Source: Marivita sp051251565
Lineage (GTDB): Bacteria; Pseudomonadota; Alphaproteobacteria; Rhodobacterales; Rhodobacteraceae
Length of the DNA stretch: 64,000 bases
Assembly (NCBI RefSeq): GCF_051251565.1
Contig: NZ_JBPOFB010000006.1
Coordinates: forward strand, 1-64,000
Direction: 5' to 3'
The notes under the pieces are model-generated. The model worked only from the letters and a program-made list of their open reading frames with translations. It made no database searches and had not been told where the DNA came from. This document shows positions 17,072 through 25,161 of this stretch, one piece after another. Numbering within the stretch: position 1 is the stretch's first letter; the number at the start of each line of letters is the position of its first letter. The position numbers and the translations under genes were made by a program.

Positions 17072-17391
17072 GCGGGCACCTCTTTTAGCTTGCGGCACCC
17101 TATGTATCTTTTGTGGCGAAAAAATGCACAACCCACGGGTTTTCCTGCATGCCACAGCGAAAGCTGTCACATCTTGGGCAGGAACGTTTTCTGCTGTCCC
17201 GCGGCGTCGAGGTGTTGGGGAACACCACCAAGCCGTTTCGCCGCTCTATCGCCTTGCGCGTGCAGCGCATCGCATGTCCATCCGTAGCGGCGGCGGCCCA
17301 AGTCATCGAAAGCGCGGTGCGGTGTCGTCCAGCACAAGGCCGACAGGTTGGTCCAGCGCAGTGATGCGCTGGCCTGTAGTCAAAGGGTCAT
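17072..17391. other. Intergenic region between pgm and the aminotransferase, with a hairpin
   Basis: No gene is recognised in these 320 bp; short frames on both strands look like chance. A strong hairpin, CCAGCGCA (17353-17360), loop GTGA, TGCGCTGG (17365-17372), with an outer ACAGG/CCTGT pair, lies about 20 bp past the stop of the minus-strand aminotransferase gene. It lacks a T-run but may end or protect that transcript. Confidence 0.45.
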
Positions 17392-18780
17392 TCACCCAAA
17401 TTCGCGTGCCAAGGCGTCGTCCACCGATGCGATGATCTGGTCGATGTCGTCCTTGGTGGCGATCAGCGCGGGGCTGAAACACAGCGTGTTGTTCAGGCCG
17501 GGCAGGGACCGGTTCGTGGCCCCGATGATGATGCCTTGCTGCATGCAGTCGCCGACAACTTTTTGCACCCGCTTTTCCGCCATGGGCGCGCGGGTCTCGC
17601 GGTCTTCAACCAGTTCGGCCCCAAGGAACAAACCCTTGCCGCGCACATCACCGATCACGACATGCTTGTCGGCCAGCGCGTGAAGCTGATCCAGCATGTA
17701 TGCGCCCATGGCGTTGGTGTTGCCCAGCAGATCCTCGTCTTCGATGATCCGCATGTTTTCAAGCGCTGCCGCCGGACCCGCCGTACAGCCTCCAAAGGTC
17801 GAGATGTCGCGGAAATAGTTCATCGGATCATCCGCGTTGTCCTTGAACATCGAGAAGACGTCTTCTGTCGTCACCAGACAGGCAATCGCGGCATAACCCG
17901 AGGCCACACCCTTGGCCATGGTCACCATGTCGGGCTGCACGCCGTAGTGCTGATAGCCGAACCACGTTCCGGTGCGGCCCACGCCGCAGACGACTTCGTC
18001 GATATGCAGCAGGATATCGTATTTGCGGCAGATTTCCTGCACGCGGTCCCAGTATCCCTGCGGCGGTGTGATGACGCCGCCACCAGCCGTCACCGGCTCA
18101 AGACACAGCGCACCCACGGTGTCGGGGCCTTCGCGCAGGATCACCTGTTCGATCTGGTCAGCGGCCCATTCACCGTAGTTCTCGGTCGGGGCCCCCTGAT
18201 CGGCAGCGCGGTATTCAAGGCAATGCGGCACACGTACGAAACCCGGTGTGAACGGTCCGTATTGTGCATTGCGTTCGTCCTGACCACCAGCTGACAGGCA
18301 AGCGATTGTCGTGCCGTGGTAATCGCGGTCGCGGTAGAGGATCTTGTGCTTGTTGCCGCCGTAACGCTTGTGCGCGATCTGGCGGACCATCTTGAAGGCT
18401 TTCTCGTTCGCCTCGGACCCGGAATTGCAATAATACACGCGGGTCATACCCGGCATCTTCGAGATCAGCTTTTCCGAGAACAGCGCACCGGGGATCGACC
18501 CGGCAGAGCCCGCAAAATAGTTAAGCTTGAGCAACTGGTCATAAACCGCCTTGGCGATGCTTTCGCGCCCGTAGCCCACGTTCACTGTCCAGACACCGCC
18601 GGACACGGCATCAAGGTGTTCCTTGCCCTTCTGGTCCCAGACGCGCATGCCCTTGCCTTCGACGATGATCCGGGGATCATTGGTCTCGAACGGCTTGTGC
18701 TGGATCAGGTGGTGCCACACATGGGCGCGGTCGGCTTCGACCACGTGGCTGATATCGTTTTGGGACAATCTACCGTCCAT
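17392..18780 (-). CDS. tpa: Class-III aminotransferase, probable taurine-pyruvate aminotransferase
   Basis: The 462-residue PLP enzyme is a class-III (omega) aminotransferase: NSGSEANEKAFKMVRQ, the DEVVCGVGRTG segment with the cofactor aspartate, and the lysine of TMAKGVASGY. The N-terminus (GRLSQNDISHVVEADRAHVW) and overall length resemble taurine-pyruvate aminotransferases of roseobacters and Paracoccus, which convert taurine to sulfoacetaldehyde. Related omega-aminotransferases act on other amines, so the substrate is not certain; no xsc or taurine transporter lies in the window. I use the ATG at 18780 because GGAGGTGA sits 7 nt before it; the ATG 15 bp upstream overlaps that site. Confidence 0.72.
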   Translation of the reverse strand: MDGRLSQNDISHVVEADRAHVWHHLIQHKPFETNDPRIIVEGKGMRVWDQKGKEHLDAVSGGVWTVNVGYGRESIAKAVYDQLLKLNYFAGSAGSIPGALFSEKLISKMPGMTRVYYCNSGSEANEKAFKMVRQIAHKRYGGNKHKILYRDRDYHGTTIACLSAGGQDERNAQYGPFTPGFVRVPHCLEYRAADQGAPTENYGEWAADQIEQVILREGPDTVGALCLEPVTAGGGVITPPQGYWDRVQEICRKYDILLHIDEVVCGVGRTGTWFGYQHYGVQPDMVTMAKGVASGYAAIACLVTTEDVFSMFKDNADDPMNYFRDISTFGGCTAGPAAALENMRIIEDEDLLGNTNAMGAYMLDQLHALADKHVVIGDVRGKGLFLGAELVEDRETRAPMAEKRVQKVVGDCMQQGIIIGATNRSLPGLNNTLCFSPALIATKDDIDQIIASVDDALAREFG

Positions 18781-18929
18781 GGTCGTCACCTCCATCTGAG
18801 AATCAATAAGGACCGGCGCACGCGGCGCGCGGGCTGCTATATCTTGATCAGATCACAGGGTTGGCGTTAGGGCCAGACGCCTTTCACAGATAGGTCCACA
18901 TCAGGTGGCACGCGGAGGCGTCAGATCAG

Positions 18930-19790
18930 TCAGGAGCCGTCCGGCGCAGGCGCATCCGCCGGGGTGCCGTTGATCAGGCCCATGACTGCTGCGATCTGTG
19001 TGTCCAGCCAAACGCGGGCTTGGTCCACAAGTGCAACATAGCCGTCCAGCGGTGCGGTGAGCTGTGGAATGCTGTCTGAAAGCTGCGGCGCAAAGACATA
19101 GAGCGCGGCGGCAATCGCAAAGATCAGCAGCGCAAAGATGAATCCGCGCCCAAAGCCCCCGGGCGTGTCTTCGTCATCTTCCAGATCGGCCTGCGCAGAG
19201 CGGATCTCGCGCCGTTCGGTTGAGGCGCGCAGCGTCTGGTTGATCTCTTCCACGTCGGGCAGCATGTCACGGCGCGATTTCGGGCGGTCCGTGACAGCGG
19301 ATGCCGCTGCGACGGCGGCGGCTGCCTCGGGGTCTTCGCCCCGCAGTTTGCGCATGCGGTCCTGTGCCTGGCGCGCGCGCTTAGCGGCCTCGTCCTCGGG
19401 TTCCTGCAAGCCCAGATCGGGTTGTTCTTCCAGCAGGCCTGCCTCGGAGCCGCGCGCGCGCTTTTCAAGCTCGGCTTCTTCGCGCAGAATGTCGGCGACG
19501 GATGGGTCTAACCCACGCCGTTTCGGTGGGGCAGGCGGTGGCGTGTTTCCGGGATCAGCGTCTTGATTGACCGATGGACGGGTGTCCACATCGCTTTCGA
19601 CCTCGGGATGCCAGACTGCATCTTTAGGGGCAGCGGCCTCGGCCGCCAAGGCGTCTGGGCTCAGGTCAGGGTCGCGCGCCTGAAACCAAGTGACCCCGCA
19701 ATTGGAGCACTGCACATCCCGACCGTCTTCGGGAATGACATCATCGGGGACTTCGTATTGTGCCCCGCAGCTTGGACATGACAGCCGCAT
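18930..19790 (-). CDS. MJ0042-type zinc-ribbon protein with one membrane segment
   Basis: The 286-residue protein begins with a zinc ribbon (CPSC at residues 5-8 and CSNC at 28-31, MJ0042 family), continues as a long charged region rich in Glu, Arg and Ala, and has a single membrane helix near residues 217-235 (GFIFALLIFAIAAALYVFAP), followed by about 50 residues outside. Such proteins are common near ftsE in Rhodobacterales, but their function is unknown. It is transcribed away from ftsE across a 180-bp region. Confidence 0.75.
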   Translation of the reverse strand: MRLSCPSCGAQYEVPDDVIPEDGRDVQCSNCGVTWFQARDPDLSPDALAAEAAAPKDAVWHPEVESDVDTRPSVNQDADPGNTPPPAPPKRRGLDPSVADILREEAELEKRARGSEAGLLEEQPDLGLQEPEDEAAKRARQAQDRMRKLRGEDPEAAAAVAAASAVTDRPKSRRDMLPDVEEINQTLRASTERREIRSAQADLEDDEDTPGGFGRGFIFALLIFAIAAALYVFAPQLSDSIPQLTAPLDGYVALVDQARVWLDTQIAAVMGLINGTPADAPAPDGS

Positions 19791-19972
19791 ATTGCCTGTA
19801 GCCCCTGTTCGGATGACCTTGATTTTGCGGCCAATCCCGGTGTTCCTCGTTTAATTGCACCATAAGCGCGCGTTTCCGCTTGTTAAACCCTATTCTGAGG
19901 CGTCGCTTGCATTGAAACCACCACGATGCTCAGGCACAACAACCCCGAACCATGGGTAGGGACAAGACCGCT

Positions 19973-20650
19973 GTGATCGAGTTGGAAAATGTGGCCTACA
20001 GTTATGGCGGTGGCGAATTGCTCACGGACATGACGCTCAAAGTGGCTCCGGGGTCATTTCACTTTCTCACCGGACCGTCCGGGTCAGGCAAAACCACGTT
20101 CCTCAAACTCTGCTACGGCGCGCTTCAGGCGACGGCGGGGCATGTGCGATTGTTTGACCGCGATGTGCGCGGGCTGGGGCGTGATGACGTTGCGGTGCTG
20201 CGCCGAAAGATCGGTGTTGTGCATCAGGATTGCCAGTTTCTTGATCATCTTCCGGTGACGGAAAACGTGGCGCTGCCGCTTGCCGTGTCGGGGCAGGATG
20301 CGTCGGCGGCCGATGCCAACCTCAGAGAGCTTTTGGGCTGGGTGGGGCTGACGGCGCGGGCCGATGCCTTGCCGCCCGAACTGTCCGGCGGCGAACGCCA
20401 GCGCGCCGCGTTGGCCCGTGCGGTGATCATGTCGCCGGATGTGATCCTGGCCGATGAACCCACCGGGAATATCGACTGGGAAATGTCGCAGCGGTTGCTG
20501 ACCCTGTTGGTGGAATTGAACCGGATGGGCAAAACGATCCTGATTGCGACCCATGATCTCGGCCTGATCCGTGCCGCCAAGGCGCAGGTGCAGACGCGGG
20601 TTTTGCGGATCTCGAACCGGCGCTTGCAAATGGCGGGGGCGGATTTGTGA
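19973..20650 (+). CDS. ftsE: Cell-division ABC ATPase FtsE
   Basis: The 225-residue ATPase has Walker A GPSGSGKT (residues 34-41), the signature LSGGERQRAALARA and Walker B VILADEPTGNID. FtsE with FtsX controls peptidoglycan hydrolases at the septum. I place the start at GTG 19973 because FtsE proteins begin with this V/M-IELENV segment; an ATG 21 bp upstream (19952) would add seven residues. The stop overlaps ftsX in a GTGA arrangement. Confidence 0.87.
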   Translation: MIELENVAYSYGGGELLTDMTLKVAPGSFHFLTGPSGSGKTTFLKLCYGALQATAGHVRLFDRDVRGLGRDDVAVLRRKIGVVHQDCQFLDHLPVTENVALPLAVSGQDASAADANLRELLGWVGLTARADALPPELSGGERQRAALARAVIMSPDVILADEPTGNIDWEMSQRLLTLLVELNRMGKTILIATHDLGLIRAAKAQVQTRVLRISNRRLQMAGADL

Positions 20651-21552
20651 TCTTCGACCTGCGTTCGACCGCCAAGATGCTGCAATTTGACGAAAAAGCC
20701 GACCGCGTGGTGCCGCCGACCGGGTTCACAGCGCGCCTGACGCTGTTCAGCGCCTTTGCCATGGCGTTTCTGGCGGTGTTTGCGCTGGCGCTGTCGCTGG
20801 CGGCGGGACGGGTGGCGGACCGCTGGGGAACCGAATTGGCACAATCGTCAACGCTGCGCATTTCGGCCCCGGCGGGCGAAGTGGCGACCCAGACCGAAGC
20901 GGCATTGCGTGTGCTGCGCACCACGCCCGGCATCGTCGATGCCCGCGCCCTTACGATCGAGGAACAACGCGCGCTCTTGGCGCCGTGGTTCGGCTCTGAC
21001 CTGCCGATCGAAGATCTGCCGCTGCCGCAGTTGATCGACATCGTCGAAACCGAAGACGGCTATGATGCGTCGGGTTTGCGCCTGCGCCTTGCTGCCGAAG
21101 CCCCGGCTGCGGTTCTGGACGATCACGCGCGCTGGCGGCGGCCGTTGATTGACGCGGCGTCCCGCCTGCGATTGCTGGGCTGGGCGTCGATCCTGCTGAT
21201 TGCCACCGCGACGGCGGCAATGGTCACGCTAGCGGCCAATGCGGCGTTGGCGGCCAATGCACAGGTGATCGCCGTGCTGCGTCTTGTCGGGGCCAAGGAC
21301 ACCTATATCGCCAGCGCCTTTGTTCGCCGTTTTGCCCTGCGCGCGCTGATCGGGTCGGCCTTTGGCACCGGCGCGGGCATTGTTGCGCTGTTTCTGGTGC
21401 CCAGTGGTGGGGACACTGCCGGGTTCCTGACCGATTTCAGCATTCAGGGTTGGGGGTGGCTTTGGGTTGCGCTGATCCCGCCGCTGTCGGGCTTGGTTGC
21501 TTTTGTCGCCACGCGCTTTGCTGCTGGCCGCGTGTTGGAGGAATTGGCCTGA
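20647..21552 (+). CDS. ftsX: Cell-division permease-like protein FtsX
   Basis: The 301-residue protein has four predicted membrane helices (about residues 33-53, 180-200, 228-250 and 268-290) with the large periplasmic domain after the first, as in FtsX. It begins at a GTG overlapping the ftsE stop. FtsX carries the ATP-driven signal across the membrane to periplasmic amidase activators. It ends one base into the plsC start codon (TGATG). Confidence 0.87.
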   Translation: MIFDLRSTAKMLQFDEKADRVVPPTGFTARLTLFSAFAMAFLAVFALALSLAAGRVADRWGTELAQSSTLRISAPAGEVATQTEAALRVLRTTPGIVDARALTIEEQRALLAPWFGSDLPIEDLPLPQLIDIVETEDGYDASGLRLRLAAEAPAAVLDDHARWRRPLIDAASRLRLLGWASILLIATATAAMVTLAANAALAANAQVIAVLRLVGAKDTYIASAFVRRFALRALIGSAFGTGAGIVALFLVPSGGDTAGFLTDFSIQGWGWLWVALIPPLSGLVAFVATRFAAGRVLEELA

Positions 21553-22286
21553 TGGCATACGCAATTCAGTGGGTCCGGTCGCTGCTGTTCGTCATCGCAG
21601 TCTATCTGTGTATTGCCATCGTCGGGCTGGTCTTTTTCCCGTGGGCGCTGGTGTCGCCAAAAGGTGCGCGCGCGGGCTGCATGAGCGTGTGCCATTTCGT
21701 CCGCTGGGCCGCGCCCTGGATGATTGGGCTCAAGACCGAAATCCGGGGCACGCCACCCACAACGGAATGTCTGGTTGCCTCCAAGCATCAAAGTTTTCTG
21801 GACGTGTTTCTTGTGTTCTCGGCGCTGCCGGCGGGCAAGTTTATCATGAAACGTATCCTGATGTACGCACCCGTCGTCGGGCAATACGGGCTGCGCATCG
21901 GCTGTATCCCGGTGGATCGCGGCAAGCGCGGCGCGGCGATCAAACAGATGGTCGAGGCGGTGCACAAAGGCACTGCAACGCCCGGTCAGTTGATCATCTA
22001 CCCGCAAGGCACCCGCATCGCGCCTGGTGTCAAAGCGCCCTACAAAGTGGGCACTGCGGTCCTGTATGAACAATTGGGCCAGCCCTGTGTGCCGGTGGCT
22101 GCGAATGTTGGTCTTTTCTGGCCCAAGCGTGGCATTTACCGCAAGCCGGGCACGGCCGTGGTCGAATTTCTTGAGCCGATTCAGCCGGGACTGCCGCGCG
22201 ACCAATTCCTCAAACTGCTGGAAACGCGGATCGAAACCGCATCCGCCCGATTGAACCAAGAGGCGGGGTTCCATGCGCCGGATTGA
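21552..22286 (+). CDS. plsC: 1-acyl-sn-glycerol-3-phosphate acyltransferase
   Basis: The 244-residue enzyme makes phosphatidic acid from lysophosphatidic acid. It has an N-terminal membrane helix (about 8-30), the catalytic H-X4-D motif (His79 to Asp84 in KHQSFLD) and YPQGTR, where most relatives have FPEGTR, so the usual Glu is Gln. The ATG at 21552 overlaps the ftsX stop, and longer upstream frames simply run through ftsX. Coupling to ftsEX suggests envelope growth genes share a transcript. Confidence 0.87.
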   Translation: MAYAIQWVRSLLFVIAVYLCIAIVGLVFFPWALVSPKGARAGCMSVCHFVRWAAPWMIGLKTEIRGTPPTTECLVASKHQSFLDVFLVFSALPAGKFIMKRILMYAPVVGQYGLRIGCIPVDRGKRGAAIKQMVEAVHKGTATPGQLIIYPQGTRIAPGVKAPYKVGTAVLYEQLGQPCVPVAANVGLFWPKRGIYRKPGTAVVEFLEPIQPGLPRDQFLKLLETRIETASARLNQEAGFHAPD

Positions 22287-22878
22287 GACGATTGACGCGC
22301 TTGAGGCCCTCTATGACGCGCCGGTTCCGGCCTCTCTGAGCAAGGTCGCGGATCATCTGACACCGGCCTATCGCCGCTGGATCGAAGCCGCGCGCTTTTG
22401 CGTGATCTCAACGGCTGGGCCAAACGGCACCCATGGCACGCCGCGCGGAGATATCGACCCTGTGGTCCGGGTGGCCGATCCGCAGACGATCTTGTTGCCC
22501 GACTGGCAGGGCAACAACCGGCTGGATGCGCTGCGCGACCTGATCGGTGACCCGCGCATTGCGTTTCTGTTCATGATCCCGGGCACGAAAACCACGGTGC
22601 GGGTCAACGGGCGTGCTTTTGTGACCGATGATGCGGACCTGCGCGCGTCGTTCGAACGCAAATCCATGCATCCCGCGACCGTAATCGTGACCCACGTGAC
22701 CGAAGCCTACACCCAATGCGCCAAGGCGCTGATGCGGTCCGGGCTTTGGGAGGGTGCGCCTGTGCCTGAGGGCCTGCCAACCGTGGGCGAGATTCTGGCC
22801 GACATGACAGACGGGCAGATGGGCGGGGCGGATTATGACACCCATTACGAAGCGCGCGCGATCCCCAAGCTTTGGTAA
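22273..22878 (+). CDS. Pyridoxamine 5'-phosphate oxidase-family protein
   Basis: The 201-residue protein resembles the PNPOx-like split-barrel flavin family (MSMEG_1061-type): RRWIEAARFCVISTAGPNG and TPRGDIDPVVRV in the first half, DWQGNNRLDALRDLI and FLFMIPGTKTTVRVNGRA in the middle. The family is distinct from true PdxH, and the reaction is unknown. The start lies inside the end of plsC (14-bp overlap), so it is translated from the same mRNA. Confidence 0.78.
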   Translation: MRRIETIDALEALYDAPVPASLSKVADHLTPAYRRWIEAARFCVISTAGPNGTHGTPRGDIDPVVRVADPQTILLPDWQGNNRLDALRDLIGDPRIAFLFMIPGTKTTVRVNGRAFVTDDADLRASFERKSMHPATVIVTHVTEAYTQCAKALMRSGLWEGAPVPEGLPTVGEILADMTDGQMGGADYDTHYEARAIPKLW

Positions 22879-23217
22879 TCTGCGCGCGGTGCGTTTGGGA
22901 AACCTTAACGCCGCTGGACCAATGTGCCCGAACGTTGCGCAACGAGCGGAGAGGGTCACTCCCACACCGCGTTCTGACAGAGTTTTCTTTTGGATGGTGC
23001 CTGTGCGCACCCGACTATGAGAGACCGGTTTCACAAGGCCCCAAACGGGGCACAGGTCCGGGCGGACACCCCCGATGCCCAAAAGAAACGTCACGCCCAA
23101 GGGGCGGCGCCGCTTTCTTCAGACAAGAAAAAAGGCTCTTGCAAGAGCCTTGAGACGCGGGTGTGTTTCCGCATCAGGGAAGCCTTTTGAAAAGGCTCCC
23201 CCCGTTGTCGGGCCTGA
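22879..23217. other. Intergenic region between convergent genes, with two hairpins
   Basis: These 339 bp separate the PNPOx-like gene from the end of lpd and contain no gene I can support. Near lpd are two inverted repeats: AGCCTTTTGAAAAGGCT at 23181-23197, and the terminator at 23125-23151 listed separately. Confidence 0.5.
23125..23151 (-). terminator. Rho-independent terminator of the suc/lpd operon
   Basis: On the minus strand a perfect stem (AAGGCTCTTG/CAAGAGCCTT, 23132-23151) is followed directly by a T-rich run (23125-23133). It lies 67 bp beyond the lpd stop and is the best intrinsic terminator for the whole sucC-to-lpd transcript. Confidence 0.85.
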
Positions 23218-24606
23218 TCACATGTGAATAGCGCCGTCGCCACAGGCGAGGGCCGCTTCGCGCACCGCCTCGGAATAGGTCGGGTGGGCGTGGCAGGTAA
23301 GCGCCAGATCTTCGGCAGAGGCGCCGAACTCCATCGCAACGCAGATCTCGTGGATCAGGTCACCGGCCATGGGGCCAATGATATGTGCGCCCAAAATGCG
23401 ATCCGTGTCCTTGTCGGCAAGGATTTTGACGAACCCGTCAGCGGCGAAATTCGCCTTGGCGCGGCCATTGCCCATAAAGCTGAACTTGCCCACTTTGTAG
23501 GTGCGCCCCGCATCCTTGAGCTGTTCTTCGGTCTGGCCGACATTGGCGACTTCCGGGTGGGTGTAGATCACGCCCGGAATGACACCGTAATTCACATGGC
23601 CATGTTTGCCCGCGATAACCTCGGCGCAGGCCATGCCTTCGTCTTCGGCCTTGTGGGCCAACATCGGTCCGTCGATGCAATCGCCGATGGCGTAGATGCC
23701 TTTGACATTGGTCTGCCAGTGATCGTTGGTCTTGATCTGGCCGCGCTGCGACATCTCGATCCCCAGTGCATCAAGGCCCAGACCGTCAGTATAGGGGCGA
23801 CGCCCGGTGGCGACCAGAACCACATCCGCGTCCATACTGTGTTCGCTGTCATCCTTGCGCAGTTTGTAGGTGACCTTGGCTTTGCTCTTGGTCGCCTCAA
23901 CGCCCTGCACGGCGGCCCCCATGGTGAAGGTCAGGCCCTGTTTCTGCAACAGTTTCTGGAAGGTCTTTTGCACTTCGCCGTCCATGCCCGGTGTGATCGT
24001 ATCGAGGAATTCGACAACATGCACTTCGGTGCCCAGACGGGAATAGACCGACCCCAGCTCAAGCCCGATCACGCCAGCGCCGATCACAACCATCTTTTTC
24101 GGGATTTTTCCCAATTCAAGCGCGCCGGTCGAGGTGACCACGACTTTTTCGTCGATCTCGATGCCCGGCAGGCTGCTGGCTTCGGAGCCTGAGGCGACGA
24201 TGATGTTCTTGGCCTCGTGCACGTCGTCACCGACCTTGACCTTGCCGGCCTCGGGGATTGACCCCCAGCCCTTGAGCCAGTCGATCTTGTTCTTTTTGAA
24301 CAGGAATTCGATGCCCTTGGTGTTCTGGCCGATCACGTCGTCCTTGTAGGTCAGCATCTGTTTCCAGTCGACCGACGGGCTTTTGCCCTTCAGGCCCATG
24401 CTGGCAAAGTTGTGCTCGGCCTCGTGCAGCATATGGGTGGCATGCAGCAGCGCCTTGGAGGGGATGCAGCCAACGTTCAGGCAGGTGCCCCCCAACGTGT
24501 CGCGGCCTTCGACGCAGGCGGTTTTCAGGCCCAGCTGCGCGCAGCGGATCGCGGCGACATAGCCGCCGGGGCCGGAACCGATGATGATGACGTCGTATTG
24601 TGCCAT
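23218..24606 (-). CDS. lpd: Dihydrolipoamide dehydrogenase (E3)
   Basis: The 462-residue flavoenzyme reoxidises the lipoyl groups of 2-oxo acid dehydrogenases with NAD+. It shows the FAD motif GSGPGGYVAA (10-19), the redox pair Cys42/Cys47 in GGTCLNVGCIPSK, the NAD motif GAGVIGLELGS and the C-terminal HAHPTYSEAVREA with the catalytic His-Glu. It is the last gene of the minus-strand block after sucA and sucB, so it is probably the E3 of the 2-oxoglutarate dehydrogenase complex. Confidence 0.95.
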   Translation of the reverse strand: MAQYDVIIIGSGPGGYVAAIRCAQLGLKTACVEGRDTLGGTCLNVGCIPSKALLHATHMLHEAEHNFASMGLKGKSPSVDWKQMLTYKDDVIGQNTKGIEFLFKKNKIDWLKGWGSIPEAGKVKVGDDVHEAKNIIVASGSEASSLPGIEIDEKVVVTSTGALELGKIPKKMVVIGAGVIGLELGSVYSRLGTEVHVVEFLDTITPGMDGEVQKTFQKLLQKQGLTFTMGAAVQGVEATKSKAKVTYKLRKDDSEHSMDADVVLVATGRRPYTDGLGLDALGIEMSQRGQIKTNDHWQTNVKGIYAIGDCIDGPMLAHKAEDEGMACAEVIAGKHGHVNYGVIPGVIYTHPEVANVGQTEEQLKDAGRTYKVGKFSFMGNGRAKANFAADGFVKILADKDTDRILGAHIIGPMAGDLIHEICVAMEFGASAEDLALTCHAHPTYSEAVREAALACGDGAIHM

Positions 24607-24630
24607 TTTGCGGTGTCCTTTGTATTGGGT

Positions 24631-24673
24631 GGGGAGAGGGGGCGCTGCCCCCGTCGCCGTTCGGCGACTCCCC
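24631..24673. repeat. Cruciform-like palindromic repeat
   Basis: Two adjacent hairpins, GGGGGC-GCT-GCCCCC (24638-24652) and GTCGCC-GTTC-GGCGAC (24653-24668), are enclosed by GGGGA/TCCCC (24631-24635 and 24669-24673), which allows a three-way-junction fold. It lies between the MAPEG gene and lpd and looks like a REP-type intergenic element. Confidence 0.65.
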
Positions 24674-24696
24674 CGGAGTTTATGGGCAAGATGAAG

Positions 24697-25086
24697 CTAC
24701 ATCAGAGCAGTGAGTAGCAGGTAGAGCGTGGCGATGAAACCAACCGCCCAGATCAGGGACCGCCACGGCACCCAGCCGAAGACATAGGCGGGCACGTAGA
24801 GGGTGCGTGCGATCAGATATGCGGCGCAGGCGAGGGCCGTCTTGTCGTCGTTCTGGCCGGAATAGGTGATCACCATGATGGCAATGGAGAAGAGGATCAG
24901 CCCCTCGAAATGGTTGTTCATGGCCCGTTGCAGGCGGCCCGCAGTGCCGGTGAGGTGGATCTGCTCGTCACGCGGCCCCATCGCGGTTTTCGTGCCGACC
25001 TGTCGGTTGGCGGCGACGGAGTAGGCCACGAATTGCAGGACTTGCAGCAAGGCCGCGAGGGTGAGGGCGGTGAGTTCGGGGGTCAT
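24697..25086 (-). CDS. MAPEG-family membrane protein
   Basis: The 129-residue protein has four hydrophobic helices and matches MAPEG (membrane-associated eicosanoid/glutathione metabolism) proteins of bacteria: QVGTKTAMGPRDEQIHLTGTAGRLQRAMNNHFEGL is the diagnostic loop after helix 1 (residues about 30-64). I use the ATG at 25086 because the family starts at MTPELTAL; a farther ATG adds eleven hydrophilic residues read from a repeat. Its position inside the suc operon between sucB and lpd is common in Rhodobacterales, but its role there is unknown. Confidence 0.82.
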   Translation of the reverse strand: MTPELTALTLAALLQVLQFVAYSVAANRQVGTKTAMGPRDEQIHLTGTAGRLQRAMNNHFEGLILFSIAIMVITYSGQNDDKTALACAAYLIARTLYVPAYVFGWVPWRSLIWAVGFIATLYLLLTALM

Positions 25087-25100
25087 GCTCACTCCAAAGT

Positions 25101-25154
25101 GGTGCGTGAAATCACGCACCCTACAAGATGGTAGGGTGTGTGTTCACACGCACC
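25101..25154. repeat. Paired palindromic repeat, copy 1
   Basis: Two inverted units face each other: GGTGCGTGAAATCACGCACC (25101-25120) ending CTAC, then after six bases GTAG with GGTGTGTGTTCACACGCACC (25135-25154). The same two units occur at 30707-30768 in the opposite order. This is the layout of REP/BIME-type elements between genes of one operon. Confidence 0.8.
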
Positions 25155-25161
25155 GTCCTTT

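Noticed and set aside
17100..17364. Short opposing frames between pgm and the aminotransferase
   Set aside because: Neither has a convincing ribosome-binding site or a recognisable protein, and each overlaps the other.
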